Notes: generated by a model not told the origin, from the sequence alone. A stretch of DNA of 64,000 bases from Mucilaginibacter terrae (GCF_031951985.1 NZ_JAVLVU010000001.1:2480001-2544000); one strand, 5' to 3'. Shown: positions 17,656 to 26,516, numbered from the stretch's first letter. Numbers and translations are program-made.

Positions 17656-18840
17656 ATGTCATTAGCAGATTTCTTTACCCCGGTTGATTTGGATAAACTA
17701 AAACCTGCTCAAGGTTACCGTACCAGCCAGTTAGGCAGTAAGATAGAAACTTATGCCAGCAATTTTCCCGACCTTGAATATAAACCCCATCTGGTAATTT
17801 TTGGCGTACTGGACGACCGCAATGCCGTGAACAACCCAGGCTGTGCTTTAGGCCCCGATTACGTGCGCGAACAACTATATAATCTTTACGAGGGAGGCTA
17901 CAATACCAAAATTTTCGATCTGGGCAATATTCGCCAGGGCGCCAGCATAAACGACACTTACTTTGCCGTTAAAACTGTGGTAGCCGAACTGGTTAAACAA
18001 GATATAATGGTAGTGATTTTAGGTGGCGGACAGGACCTCACCTATGCCCAATATCTTGCCTACGAGGAAATGGAGCAAAAGGTAGACCTGGTGGTTATCG
18101 ACTCGCACTTTGATTTGGATGAGCAGGCCGATATGGAGCAGGAGGATGTTACAACATCACAATCGTACCTCAATAAAATATTTTTGCACCAGCCCAATTA
18201 TCTGTTCAACTTTAGCAACATAGGGCATCAAACTTACTTTGTGAGTCAGGAAAGCCTGAGGGTAATGGAAAACCTGTTTTTTGATGTACACCGTTTGGGC
18301 GAAGTAATGGGTAACGCAAGCGTATCAGAGCCTGTTATACGCAACGCTAACATGATAAGCTTCGATATGGGTGCTATCCGTTCATCAGATGCTGCAGCCA
18401 ATGCAAACGCAACCCCTAATGGTTTTTATGGCGAAGAAGCATGCCAGATGTGCCGATATGCCGGTTTTAATGATAAGTTGAGTTCGATTGGTTTTTACGA
18501 GTTTAATCCGGCCTATGATAATAATGGCCAAACCGCCCTGCTACTGGCCGAAATGGTTTGGTATTTTATTGATGGCTTTTATAACCGCAAAAAAGATTTC
18601 CCGCTTCAGCCCAAATCACAGTACATGGTATATAAAACCACATTAAAGCACGAGGAGCACGAAATAGTATTTATAAAAAGCAAAAAAACCGATCGTTGGT
18701 GGATGCAGGTACCCTATCCTACCGGAGGTTCATTAAACGAACGTTACCATATGGTGCCCTGCCGTTACGAAGATTATACAACGGCCATTAACGGCGAAAT
18801 GCCCGACTTATGGTGGCGAACCTTCCAAAAGTTGGCATAA
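17656..18840 (+). CDS. Formimidoylglutamase/arginase-family protein with altered metal ligands
   Basis: This is a 394-residue ureohydrolase-fold protein. Family segments are visible: ALGPDYVREQLY, ILGGGQDLTYAQY (123-127 is GGGQD), VVIDSHFDLDE (149-153) and NMISFDMGAIRSSD (235-245), then a GFYGEEACQMCRYAG stretch. The second metal motif D-x-H-x-D is intact, but the usual His of GGGHD is Gln126 and the second Asp of SxDxD is Gly239, so two of six canonical Mn ligands are changed. Related Bacteroidota proteins are commonly named formimidoylglutamase. Activity is uncertain. The ATG at 17656 is preferred over 17626 because a GATATTTG -7-like box lies between them. Confidence 0.8.
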   Translation: MSLADFFTPVDLDKLKPAQGYRTSQLGSKIETYASNFPDLEYKPHLVIFGVLDDRNAVNNPGCALGPDYVREQLYNLYEGGYNTKIFDLGNIRQGASINDTYFAVKTVVAELVKQDIMVVILGGGQDLTYAQYLAYEEMEQKVDLVVIDSHFDLDEQADMEQEDVTTSQSYLNKIFLHQPNYLFNFSNIGHQTYFVSQESLRVMENLFFDVHRLGEVMGNASVSEPVIRNANMISFDMGAIRSSDAAANANATPNGFYGEEACQMCRYAGFNDKLSSIGFYEFNPAYDNNGQTALLLAEMVWYFIDGFYNRKKDFPLQPKSQYMVYKTTLKHEEHEIVFIKSKKTDRWWMQVPYPTGGSLNERYHMVPCRYEDYTTAINGEMPDLWWRTFQKLA

Positions 18841-18874
18841 TATTAAGAAGTGTTATAATTGAAAATGGAGGTGC

Positions 18875-19729
18875 TTAATGCGTTTCTATCTTAAATTTCT
18901 CAAGCAATACTTTTACATCCATACTTGATTGAAGTTCTTCGCTATCGGCTTTATCTTCTTCATCGGGTTCAGTATTAAAATCGGCGGGATTGTATTTAAA
19001 TATAGTCCAGCCGCCGTTAACATATTCCAAAGCTGTAAGGCTTTCTACCCAATCGCCCGAGTTTAAATATAAAACAGAGCCGGAATTATCAGTGGCCCGT
19101 ATCTCGCGTATATCTGCGTGGTGTATGTGGCCGCAAATTACGTAATCGTATTGCTTATCCACGGCCAGGTCGGCGGCGGTTTGTTCAAAGTGGTTTATAA
19201 ACTTAACGGCTTCTTTTACTTTACCTTTTATTTTTTGCGAGAAACTCATTTTTTGCTTCCCAAATGCGGTAAGAAACCAGTTGACCATACTGTTTAATAT
19301 GATTAAGGTATCATACCCGATAGCTCCCAATTTGGCCAGCCATTTTGAATGCTGCATGGTAACGTCAAACACATCACCATGAAAAATCCAGGCCTTTTTA
19401 TGGTCAACCTCTAATACCATTTTATTGAGGAGTTGAAACTTGCCCAGGTTAAAATCGGCAAACTTGCGCAACATTTCATCGTGGTTGCCTGTGAGGTAAT
19501 AAACCGGAATACCTTCGGTAACAAACTTGAGAATGCGACGCACCACTTTCATGTGAGCTTCGGGCCAGTATGATTTACTGAACTGCCACACATCAATAAT
19601 ATCACCGTTTAGGATTACTTGTTTGGGGCGGATGCTTTTTAAATAGCGCAAAAGTTCTTTGGCGTGGCAACCATAGGTGCCTAAATGCACATCCGAAATA
19701 ACTACAATATCAACGTCGCGTTTCGCCAT
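18875..19729 (-). CDS. UDP-2,3-diacylglucosamine diphosphatase (LpxH-like metallophosphoesterase)
   Basis: This 284-residue calcineurin-like phosphoesterase has the complete metal-site motif set: VVISDVHLG (Asp13, His15), ILNGDIIDVW, LTGNHDE, WIFHGDVFD and ICGHIHHA. The HHADI ending and spacing match the LpxH type, which hydrolyses UDP-2,3-diacylglucosamine to lipid X in lipid A synthesis on the cytoplasmic side of the inner membrane. The C-terminal 45 residues are acidic and probably disordered. It is monocistronic. A different phosphoesterase function remains possible. Confidence 0.82.
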   Translation of the reverse strand: MAKRDVDIVVISDVHLGTYGCHAKELLRYLKSIRPKQVILNGDIIDVWQFSKSYWPEAHMKVVRRILKFVTEGIPVYYLTGNHDEMLRKFADFNLGKFQLLNKMVLEVDHKKAWIFHGDVFDVTMQHSKWLAKLGAIGYDTLIILNSMVNWFLTAFGKQKMSFSQKIKGKVKEAVKFINHFEQTAADLAVDKQYDYVICGHIHHADIREIRATDNSGSVLYLNSGDWVESLTALEYVNGGWTIFKYNPADFNTEPDEEDKADSEELQSSMDVKVLLEKFKIETH

Positions 19730-19802
19730 CTGGTTAAAAAGCGTAAAACGTTATTGCCGCCCAGGGGCAGTAAATATGAAGCTTAACTATTATAGCTGGC
19801 TG

Positions 19803-19913
19803 TTACTCGTCTTCATCGTCCTCGTTTACGCTCAGCTCATAGGGGCTAAAGTAAAACGCGGCAACTAACAAAAGTAATCCGGCAACTATCAGGTATGGAA
19901 ACTCGATATTCAT
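19803..19913 (-). CDS. Possible 36-residue membrane peptide
   Basis: A 37-codon frame starts with ATG at 19913. It has an N-terminal hydrophobic span (YLIVAGLLLLVAAFYF) and a strongly acidic tail (SVNEDDEDE). The opposite strand also has a small hydrophobic frame, but the span-plus-acidic-tail layout is more natural here. It lies between the LpxH-like gene and the DinB-like gene, both on the same strand. No family is recognised. Confidence 0.45.
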   Translation of the reverse strand: MNIEFPYLIVAGLLLLVAAFYFSPYELSVNEDDEDE

Positions 19914-19979
19914 AATAACAGGATAAAAGTCAGGTTAAAAAATTATTTTAACGTTAAGACTATATTAAATCTCAAATAG

Positions 19980-20507
19980 TTACCCCTGTGGAAAACTATT
20001 TTTAATCCTGTTCAACTGCTTTACATGGTGTTGTAAATGTATGCGTATAAATTTAAGCCATTGTTTGGCATTAAGCATACCTAAGCTGGGGTGGCTTATT
20101 TTATAATCGTTGGGCGCATTGTACACTGTGGGCCATATATCATCCAGCCGTTTCCGCATTTTGATAATAAGGTTGCGGGCTTCTTCTTTAGTAATATTTT
20201 TAGTGAGATTGGCAACCGTTTCAGGCGTTTTACGTTTTCCGGGGAAACGGCCTAATAAAAACACCATTGCACCCGTCCAATTTAAGCCCTTAGCTGTGCT
20301 AACACCCGTTTTATTGCAGCATCGTTCGGCTGCTACATACGAAGCCAGGCTGACTTGCATAATGTGCGAGTATACTTCGGCATAACTCCAGCCGCCTAAG
20401 GGTGGAGTAACGTTAAACTGCTCATCGGGTATTTGATCGAGCAGGTGGCGGTAATTATCAAGCGCAGCTATAATAGCTTTATGTTCATTAGCAAGGTTCA
20501 TGGGCAT
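19980..20507 (-). CDS. DinB-like family protein
   Basis: This 175-residue protein of the DinB/YfiT four-helix fold shows the family pattern: an N-terminal helix with ANEHKAIIAAL, LGGWSYAEVYSHIM where the first conserved His lies, and a C-terminal HLQHHVKQLNRI with the His pair that usually binds metal. Some members transfer bacillithiol, which fits with bshC in the same genome, but that is inference. The start ATG overlaps the stop of the DUF1573 gene (TAATG), so it is translated as the last gene of a four-gene operon with the fulvocin C-like lipoprotein. An in-frame ATG at 20501 is an alternative start. Confidence 0.8.
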   Translation of the reverse strand: MPMNLANEHKAIIAALDNYRHLLDQIPDEQFNVTPPLGGWSYAEVYSHIMQVSLASYVAAERCCNKTGVSTAKGLNWTGAMVFLLGRFPGKRKTPETVANLTKNITKEEARNLIIKMRKRLDDIWPTVYNAPNDYKISHPSLGMLNAKQWLKFIRIHLQHHVKQLNRIKNSFPQG

Positions 20508-20896
20508 TAATCAACCATCATTTTTATGATTAACGTATGTAAGCGGGGTTCTGTGTTGCTATGTACCACAATTTGTCGTTCAAACCTGCCTTTTATGTGT
20601 ATAACCTTAGGGTTAACCTTTACTTCAATAATGCCGCTATCGCCTGCGGCAACAGGTTTTTTGGTATACGAGGCTATGGTGCACGAGCAATCTGAAGCTA
20701 CGTTAATTACCTTTAATGGCTTACCGCCTGTATTTGTAAAGCTAAACCTGGCGGCAACGGGTGTTTGCCGTTTATTAATATTACCTATATCAACCGTTTT
20801 TTGTGCAAATTGTATAATTGGCACATCGGGTTTGGTGGAGCATCCGGCAAAAACCACTGCTACAAATGCCCATATCAATAAGAGCAATTTTTTCAT
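20507..20896 (-). CDS. DUF1573 domain lipoprotein
   Basis: This 129-residue protein has a lipoprotein signal peptide (lipobox VVFAGC, Cys19) and one DUF1573 immunoglobulin-like domain (about 35-127): FSFTNTGGKPLKVINVASDCSCT with the characteristic C-x-C, and a GIIEVKVNP motif. DUF1573 proteins are common envelope proteins of Bacteroidota and lack a known molecular role. The start overlaps the stop of the membrane thioredoxin-like gene (ATGA), and the stop overlaps the DinB-like gene, so translation is coupled on both sides. Confidence 0.85.
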   Translation of the reverse strand: MKKLLLLIWAFVAVVFAGCSTKPDVPIIQFAQKTVDIGNINKRQTPVAARFSFTNTGGKPLKVINVASDCSCTIASYTKKPVAAGDSGIIEVKVNPKVIHIKGRFERQIVVHSNTEPRLHTLIIKMMVD

Positions 20897-21795
20897 TTTT
20901 TTAGAAGTTCGAGCGTTTGCTGCTCATAGGTGTTGGCATCAAACTCGTAAAAGCTTTGTTGCTCACGTAGTAATTTAAACCCCGGCGATAACATAATTTC
21001 ACTGGGGTATTTATTTATATCCAATTTTTTGAGCAAATCCTCGTCATACAAATAAGCGTAAATAATTTTATCGGCTTTATCATGCTTCAGTTTCGATTTA
21101 AACTCATCAAAAGTTTCCATGCCCGAATTGGCTACATAAACCAAATTAAGATTAGCGGGTATTTTATGCGCAAATTTTTCCAAATACAGCAGCTTTATTT
21201 GACAAGGCGCACTGGTGTAGGTACTAAAATTAAAAACATAAAATTTATTGCCAGAGAGCACTAATTTACGTCCGTTAGTATCAATAAGTTTTTTTGACAG
21301 TGCTTTTAAAAGCTCGTTCTTGGGGTCGTTAATCGAAATGCTTTCAATGTGTTTGTCTTCAATTCCGGCAGCCGACTGCTTAAAGGCAATAAGAAATATG
21401 ATATATAGAAACACAGTTGAGGCAATATATACCCCGACTTTTTTTATTAATTTAAAATCCAGCGAGAGATAGGCAATAATTTCGGCTGAAATAACTACCA
21501 GTGTTTGCAATGGAAAATTATACGGATAGAGCGTTTGCCGGTTTACATAGAGAGCTTTAATAGTTAGTGCAACAACCGGCAAAAAAACAAGCAACAACAC
21601 AACCGGCTCATTTAATTTCTTGCTACTGAAAGTTAATAATAAAGAGGCTGTTACAAAATACAATAAAAATGTGACCTGAAATATTATAATCCTGCTTGTT
21701 AAAACTCCACTTGCAGCCTGATACTGATTAACACCAGCTATAACACATGCGACAAACAGAATTAAAAATATAAGTAATAGCTTTTTCAGTATCAC
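20893..21795 (-). CDS. Polytopic membrane protein with thioredoxin-fold domain and S-x-x-C site
   Basis: The protein has 300 residues. Residues 1-140 contain about five membrane spans (near 5-24, 36-56, 64-82, 96-112 and 121-139). Residues about 147-300 look like an envelope thioredoxin fold: the strand KFYVFNFSTYTSAPC has the active site S195-A-P-C198 where C-x-P-C is normal, and KYPSEIML supplies the cis-proline loop at Pro264. The first catalytic cysteine is thus replaced by serine, leaving a monothiol site. No full-length family is recognised; the layout resembles MauE/DoxX-plus-thioredoxin redox proteins. It starts 10 bases after the fulvocin C-like lipoprotein gene, so a role in making, breaking or holding the disulfides of that partner is a reasonable guess. 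Confidence 0.7.
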   Translation of the reverse strand: MILKKLLLIFLILFVACVIAGVNQYQAASGVLTSRIIIFQVTFLLYFVTASLLLTFSSKKLNEPVVLLLVFLPVVALTIKALYVNRQTLYPYNFPLQTLVVISAEIIAYLSLDFKLIKKVGVYIASTVFLYIIFLIAFKQSAAGIEDKHIESISINDPKNELLKALSKKLIDTNGRKLVLSGNKFYVFNFSTYTSAPCQIKLLYLEKFAHKIPANLNLVYVANSGMETFDEFKSKLKHDKADKIIYAYLYDEDLLKKLDINKYPSEIMLSPGFKLLREQQSFYEFDANTYEQQTLELLKK

Positions 21796-21805
21796 AGTAT
21801 ATGTA

Positions 21806-22483
21806 TCACGGTTTACTATCTTCTATTTCGGTTTGCCCTACTATTACCTTTGAGCATGCTCCATTGCATTCATAAACCAGGAATGTACCACAGTTACCAT
21901 GTGAAGTGCAGGTAAGACCCATACAATCGCCCTGGCTGCCACACCAATCGCTTTGCTGGCTGCAGCCGCAGGTCCATTCAGTGGATTCTTTATATTTTAA
22001 AGCTTGAGTGGCAGCATCTGTAACGCCTATTTGAAAATAGTCTTCTTTGTTAAAGGGAATAATATCAGTGATCAGATATTTGAGCTGCTCTTCAGTAAAA
22101 ACCTTTTGAGCTTTAACCTTCCAATCTTCAAATGATGAGGTAAGGCCGTACCGCTCGGTTTTACTGGTAAACAAACTTAAACCAAGCATAGCATTTGCTT
22201 GCTTAAACAATTTAAGCTGTGCATCATTTAACACACCCGATTGAATGATGGCTTTATTACGCTGTGCCCAAACGGTGTAACGCTCAAAATCATTTAAGAT
22301 ATTGGAGTAGGCCGCTTTACGTTCTGAATAGGTCTTTAAACTTGTAACCTCGCTTATAAGCTTATTGTCTACAGATGATTGTGTGGTAACCTCCTCGGCA
22401 GAAGTATTGCCTTGTTCTTTTTTACAAGAAATAAATGCGCACAATAATGCACAAATTGTGATAGTGAGTAGATTTTTTTTCAT
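21806..22483 (-). CDS. Fulvocin C-related cysteine-rich lipoprotein
   Basis: The protein has 225 residues from the ATG at 22483. A lipoprotein signal peptide (Cys20 in AFISC) is followed by a helical, charged middle (about 35-160). The C-terminal domain holds eight cysteines (about 172, 174, 181, 187, 192, 198, 206, 210) in the order C-x-C, WC, C-MGLTC, NCGTF, YEC-NGAC. The spacing recalls fulvocin C, a Myxococcus bacteriocin with four disulfides, and the family named bacteriocin fulvocin C-related. Whether the protein kills rivals is unknown: a retained lipid anchor would hold it in the envelope unless it is cleaved. It heads a tight operon with a membrane thioredoxin-like protein, a DUF1573 lipoprotein and a DinB-like protein. 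Confidence 0.75.
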   Translation of the reverse strand: MKKNLLTITICALLCAFISCKKEQGNTSAEEVTTQSSVDNKLISEVTSLKTYSERKAAYSNILNDFERYTVWAQRNKAIIQSGVLNDAQLKLFKQANAMLGLSLFTSKTERYGLTSSFEDWKVKAQKVFTEEQLKYLITDIIPFNKEDYFQIGVTDAATQALKYKESTEWTCGCSQQSDWCGSQGDCMGLTCTSHGNCGTFLVYECNGACSKVIVGQTEIEDSKP

Positions 22484-22537
22484 GACCAAGAAATGTAATT
22501 ATTGGTTAAGATAAATGTATAATATATTTACCATATA

Positions 22538-23233
22538 TCATAACAAGTTGATCAATTCATTCAAACTGAAAATTTGCACCGGAACACCAGTTGGCTTGTT
22601 GGCTTTCAGCGGGTTAAAGTAAATAGCATCTATACCAAAATTAAGCGCTCCATATACGTCGGCTTCAAGGCTATCGCCTATCATAATACTTTCTTCTTTT
22701 TTAGCGCCGCTTAACTGTAACGCATATTCAAAAATAGCTTTATCGGGCTTATTTACCCCCACCAGTTCGCTTATTATAATATTATCGAAATACTGCGCTA
22801 AACCTGTACCTGCAATTTTACGCCTGGTTGCGCTTTCAAAACCGTTTGATATGATGTGCAATGTATATTTAGATTGCAGGTAAGCCAGCGTTTCGTGTGC
22901 ATGCGGAAACAGGTTGGTTTTGGTAGGACAAAGCTCTACGTAAGCATCTTCAAATGTTACCGGTATTACATCGGGGTGCAAACCCATATCCATAAACGTT
23001 TTACGGAAACGGGTTTGGCGTAAAGTTTCTTTATCAATTTTACCCAAATGATAATCGGCCCATAGGGCATGATTGTTACGGGTATATGTAGCTATAAATT
23101 CAACTGCCGAAGCTATACCCAGCGCTTCGAGTTCATGCAGCACAAACAATTCATGCAGGGTTTCTTCGGCATTACGGTCAAAATCCCAGATGGTGTGGTC
23201 GAGGTCGAAGAAGATGTTTGTGTAGCGCTTCAT
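22538..23233 (-). CDS. YjjG-type HAD pyrimidine nucleotidase
   Basis: This 231-residue HAD-superfamily phosphatase has motif I FFDLDHTIWDFD (Asp10, Asp12), motif II HIISNGFES, motif III lysine in GVNKPDKAIF and motif IV MIGDSLEADV. The helical cap fits the YjjG family, which dephosphorylates pyrimidine 5'-nucleotides, including non-canonical ones. The ATG at 23233 is chosen because MKRYTNIFFDLDHT is the conserved start; the frame stays open another 25 codons upstream. It is monocistronic. Confidence 0.88.
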   Translation of the reverse strand: MKRYTNIFFDLDHTIWDFDRNAEETLHELFVLHELEALGIASAVEFIATYTRNNHALWADYHLGKIDKETLRQTRFRKTFMDMGLHPDVIPVTFEDAYVELCPTKTNLFPHAHETLAYLQSKYTLHIISNGFESATRRKIAGTGLAQYFDNIIISELVGVNKPDKAIFEYALQLSGAKKEESIMIGDSLEADVYGALNFGIDAIYFNPLKANKPTGVPVQIFSLNELINLL

Positions 23234-23378
23234 TGTTATTATTGCAGATGTGCAAATATGCGGATGTGCAAATGAATTTAAAAGCGACACTTGTAATGAG
23301 TAACACACACATGTTGTTAACTTTATTAAATCTATTCAAATTCAGCGTTGTTAACCAGTGAACTAAATAGGATATGTT

Positions 23379-23636
23379 ATGATATTTTCGAAACATAAAA
23401 AAGCAAAAATGCTTGGTGTTAAAGCGGCAGGTGCCGCAGCAATAGGTGCCTCGGCTATTGGGGCATCAGCCTTAGGGGCATTTGCACTCGGAGCACTATC
23501 GGTTGGAGCCGTGGCCATTGGTGCTTTAGCCATAGGTAGGGTAGCCATAAAACGCATGGTTATAAAGGACTTGCAGGTTGGCAAACTAACCGTTGATAAA
23601 TTGGTGGTAAAAGAAGGCGGCCCTCAACCCTTATAA
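23379..23636 (+). CDS. 85-residue protein made of exact five-residue repeats
   Basis: Residues 11-80 fall into 14 uninterrupted pentads: MLGVK, AAGAA, AIGAS, AIGAS, ALGAF, ALGAL, SVGAV, AIGAL, AIGRV, AIKRM, VIKDL, QVGKL, TVDKL, VVKEG. Position 2 is almost always I, L or V and position 3 is mostly Gly, while the last pentads become basic. The exact period with no gap suggests a solenoid or a membrane-active rod. It does not fit the classical A(D/N)Lxx pentapeptide consensus. No signal peptide precedes it, and an AGGA stretch lies just upstream of the ATG. The end overlaps the convergent upp gene by six bases. The function is unknown. Confidence 0.75.
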   Translation: MIFSKHKKAKMLGVKAAGAAAIGASAIGASALGAFALGALSVGAVAIGALAIGRVAIKRMVIKDLQVGKLTVDKLVVKEGGPQPL

Positions 23637-24281
23637 TTTTTCGCCAAAGGCTAAATCGCCCGCATCGCCCAGGCCGGGTACGATGTACGATTTGGTGGTC
23701 ATTTCTTCATCAACAGCACCTATCCACAAACTGGCCATAGGCAGGTTTGCGCGTAAGTGTTCAACCCCTTCGGTGCTGGCTATAACGGCAGCAATATGCA
23801 GTGCTTCAATGTTATACTGGGCTAAAATTTCTTTACAAACCTGTACCACACTTTGCCCTGTGGCCAGCATCGTATCGCATAAAATAAAGGTTTTACCTTC
23901 CAAATCAGGGCTTGATATGTGCTCAATATCAATTACAAAGCTGCCGTTCTTTTTAGTTTTACGATGCGCGGTGATAAATGCCGACGATGCCTGATCAAAC
24001 ACATTCATAAAACCCTGATGAAACGGTAGACCCGCCCGCAGTATGGTACCCAGCACGGGCTGCTCAACAGGTACATTAACCTGCGCAATGCCCAGCGGGG
24101 TTTGCACCTCGGCATTAATGTATTTAAGTTGTTTACTTATTTCGTAAGCCAGCGCCTCACCAATACGCTCCTGGTTACGCCTGAAACGCATGCGGTCGGT
24201 TTGCACTTCTGCATCACGCAGTTCGGCCAGGTACTGGTTGCAAATGGTATTGGTTTGATTGAGTATAAACAGCATAGGCAT
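23631..24281 (-). CDS. upp: Uracil phosphoribosyltransferase
   Basis: This 216-residue salvage enzyme makes UMP from uracil and PRPP. The protein carries the family segments RNQERIGEALAYEISK, VLGTILRAGLPFHQGF, a PRPP-site loop LCDTMLATGQSV, AVIASTEGVEHL, and the C-terminal YIVPGLGDAGDLAFG box typical of Upp. The ATG at 24281 is taken; MLFIL at 24275 is also possible. It is convergent with the pentad-repeat gene. Confidence 0.93.
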   Translation of the reverse strand: MPMLFILNQTNTICNQYLAELRDAEVQTDRMRFRRNQERIGEALAYEISKQLKYINAEVQTPLGIAQVNVPVEQPVLGTILRAGLPFHQGFMNVFDQASSAFITAHRKTKKNGSFVIDIEHISSPDLEGKTFILCDTMLATGQSVVQVCKEILAQYNIEALHIAAVIASTEGVEHLRANLPMASLWIGAVDEEMTTKSYIVPGLGDAGDLAFGEKL

Positions 24282-24432
24282 CAATTAATTTAGGGTAGCG
24301 ATGTGGTTTGTAAATAAACTATTTATCATGAATAAACGTTTGCTCTAAGATGTTAATTTTTTTACCTGCGTACAACACTTGCACAAGGTAAACCACCTGC
24401 AATTGCTAAAATTCTTCGTATCTTTATATTTC

Positions 24433-26454
24433 ATGGATTTTAAAATTAATTCGCATTATATACCATCCGGCGATCAGCCTAATGCCATTAAACAATTGGT
24501 TGAGGGCGTTGAGAGTGGCGAAAACTACCAAACCCTTTTGGGGGTGACAGGCTCGGGCAAAACATTCTCAATTGCTAACGTAATTGAGCAAACTCAAAAG
24601 CCAACGCTCATACTAAGCCATAATAAAACACTGGCTGCCCAGCTGTACGGCGAGTTTAAGCAATTCTTCCCCGAAAACGCGGTGAACTACTTTGTATCGT
24701 ATTACGATTATTATCAGCCCGAGGCGTTTATAGCTTCATCTAACACTTATATTGAAAAAGACCTGCAAATAAACGAGGAGATCGAAAAACTGCGTTTGCG
24801 CACCACATCGTCGTTAATGTCGGGACGGAGGGATGTGATCGTGGTATCGTCTATTTCGTGTATTTACGGTATGGGTAACCCCGAGGATTTTACCAACTCC
24901 ATATTCAAATTTGCGGTGGGCACACGCATTAGCCGTAACGCTTTTTTACACCGCCTGGTTGAGATTTTATATGCCCGTACCACAGCCGATTTTAAACGTG
25001 GAACATTCCGCGTTAAGGGCGACACGGTTGATATTTACCCGGCTTATCTCGATTATGCTTATCGTATAATTTTTTATGGCGACGATATTGAGGAGCTAAG
25101 CAGTTTTGATCCCCAAACCGGTAAAACTCTTGAAAAAATGCCTAATATGGTACTGTTTCCGGCCACGCTTTATGTAGCGCCACGCGACAGGTTTACCAGC
25201 AGCATTTGGGCCATACAAGAAGAGTTGGAAATGCGCAAGCAGCAATTCATAGATGAAAAACGTTTCCTCGAAGCTAAACGGCTTGAAGAACGGGTTAATT
25301 ATGATTTGGAGATGATACGCGAATTGGGCTATTGCTCTGGCATCGAAAATTATTCGCGCTTTTTTGACGGCCGTAAGCCTGGCATGCGCCCGTTCTGTTT
25401 GCTGGATTATTTTCCGGATGATTACCTAATGGTAATTGACGAGAGCCACGTAACCGTACCACAGGTACGCGCCATGTACGGTGGCGATAGGTCGCGTAAA
25501 ATATCATTAGTGGAATATGGCTTCCGCTTACCGGCGGCAATGGATAACCGCCCGCTAAACTTTGAGGAGTTTGAACGCCTTGCCCCGCAAACCATTTATG
25601 TGAGCGCAACGCCCGGCGATTTTGAACTGGAGAAATCGGGCGGTGTGGTTGTAGAGCAGGTAATTCGTCCAACTGGGTTATTAGACCCCGTTATTGAGAT
25701 ACGCCCAATTATTAACCAGGTTGATGATTTGCTGGATGAGGTAGATAAAACCATTAAAATAGGCGACCGTATACTGGTAACCACGCTTACCAAACGCATG
25801 GCCGAAGAACTGGCCAAATATATGGACCGTTTAGGTATCAAATGCCGCTACATACACTCCGAGGTAAAAACGTTAGAGCGCGTAGAAATACTCCGCGGTT
25901 TGCGTTTAGGCGAGTTTGACGTACTGATAGGCATCAACTTATTGCGCGAAGGCCTGGATTTGCCCGAAGTATCATTAGTAGCCATTTTGGATGCTGATAA
26001 GGAAGGCTTCCTACGGTCGGAACGTTCGTTGATACAAACCATAGGCCGTGCCGCCCGTAACGATCGTGGCCGGGTAATTATGTATGCCGATACCATTACC
26101 GAAAGCATGCGCGTAACTATTGATGAAACCAACCGTCGCCGCGAAAAACAAATACTATACAACACAGAGCACGGTATTACTCCAAAAACCGTCGGAAAAT
26201 CGAAAGAGGCCATTATTGAGCAAACCTCGGTGATGGACTTTAAAGGTGGTATTCAACGCGCTTACGTTGAGGCTGACGAAATTTCGGTAGCTGCTGACCC
26301 TATCGTGCAGTACATGAGCAAACCGGAATTGAAAAAAGCTATTGAAAATACCAAGAAAGACATGATGGCCGCCGCCAAAGACATGGACTTTTTACAGGCT
26401 GCCAAACTGCGTGATGAAATGTTTGCACTGGAAAAGATGCTGAGCGAGAAGTAA
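24433..26454 (+). CDS. uvrB: UvrABC excision repair subunit UvrB
   Basis: This 673-residue helicase-like damage-binding subunit of nucleotide excision repair has Walker A GVTGSGKTFS, the beta-hairpin region SYYDYYQPEAFI, the DESHVTVPQ (DEAD-like) motif, YVSATPGDFE, the helicase motifs LREGLDLPEVSLV and QTIGRAARN, and the C-terminal UVR domain (about 630-665) that binds UvrC. The frame opens 18 codons earlier, but MDFKINSHYIPSGDQP is the conserved start. A TATCTTTA -7-like element lies about ten bases upstream. No uvrA or uvrC lies nearby. Confidence 0.97.
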   Translation: MDFKINSHYIPSGDQPNAIKQLVEGVESGENYQTLLGVTGSGKTFSIANVIEQTQKPTLILSHNKTLAAQLYGEFKQFFPENAVNYFVSYYDYYQPEAFIASSNTYIEKDLQINEEIEKLRLRTTSSLMSGRRDVIVVSSISCIYGMGNPEDFTNSIFKFAVGTRISRNAFLHRLVEILYARTTADFKRGTFRVKGDTVDIYPAYLDYAYRIIFYGDDIEELSSFDPQTGKTLEKMPNMVLFPATLYVAPRDRFTSSIWAIQEELEMRKQQFIDEKRFLEAKRLEERVNYDLEMIRELGYCSGIENYSRFFDGRKPGMRPFCLLDYFPDDYLMVIDESHVTVPQVRAMYGGDRSRKISLVEYGFRLPAAMDNRPLNFEEFERLAPQTIYVSATPGDFELEKSGGVVVEQVIRPTGLLDPVIEIRPIINQVDDLLDEVDKTIKIGDRILVTTLTKRMAEELAKYMDRLGIKCRYIHSEVKTLERVEILRGLRLGEFDVLIGINLLREGLDLPEVSLVAILDADKEGFLRSERSLIQTIGRAARNDRGRVIMYADTITESMRVTIDETNRRREKQILYNTEHGITPKTVGKSKEAIIEQTSVMDFKGGIQRAYVEADEISVAADPIVQYMSKPELKKAIENTKKDMMAAAKDMDFLQAAKLRDEMFALEKMLSEK

Positions 26455-26516
26455 TTTTCTTGATTTCGGATTTCGGATGGTCAATTTAGAATTTATGTCT
26501 GATGATACAATTCTTT

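Noticed and set aside
19775..19867. Small hydrophobic plus-strand frame (MKLNYYSWLLLVF start)
   Set aside because: It overlaps the minus-strand frame at 19803-19913, which has a better membrane-span plus acidic-tail layout and agrees in strand with both neighbours.
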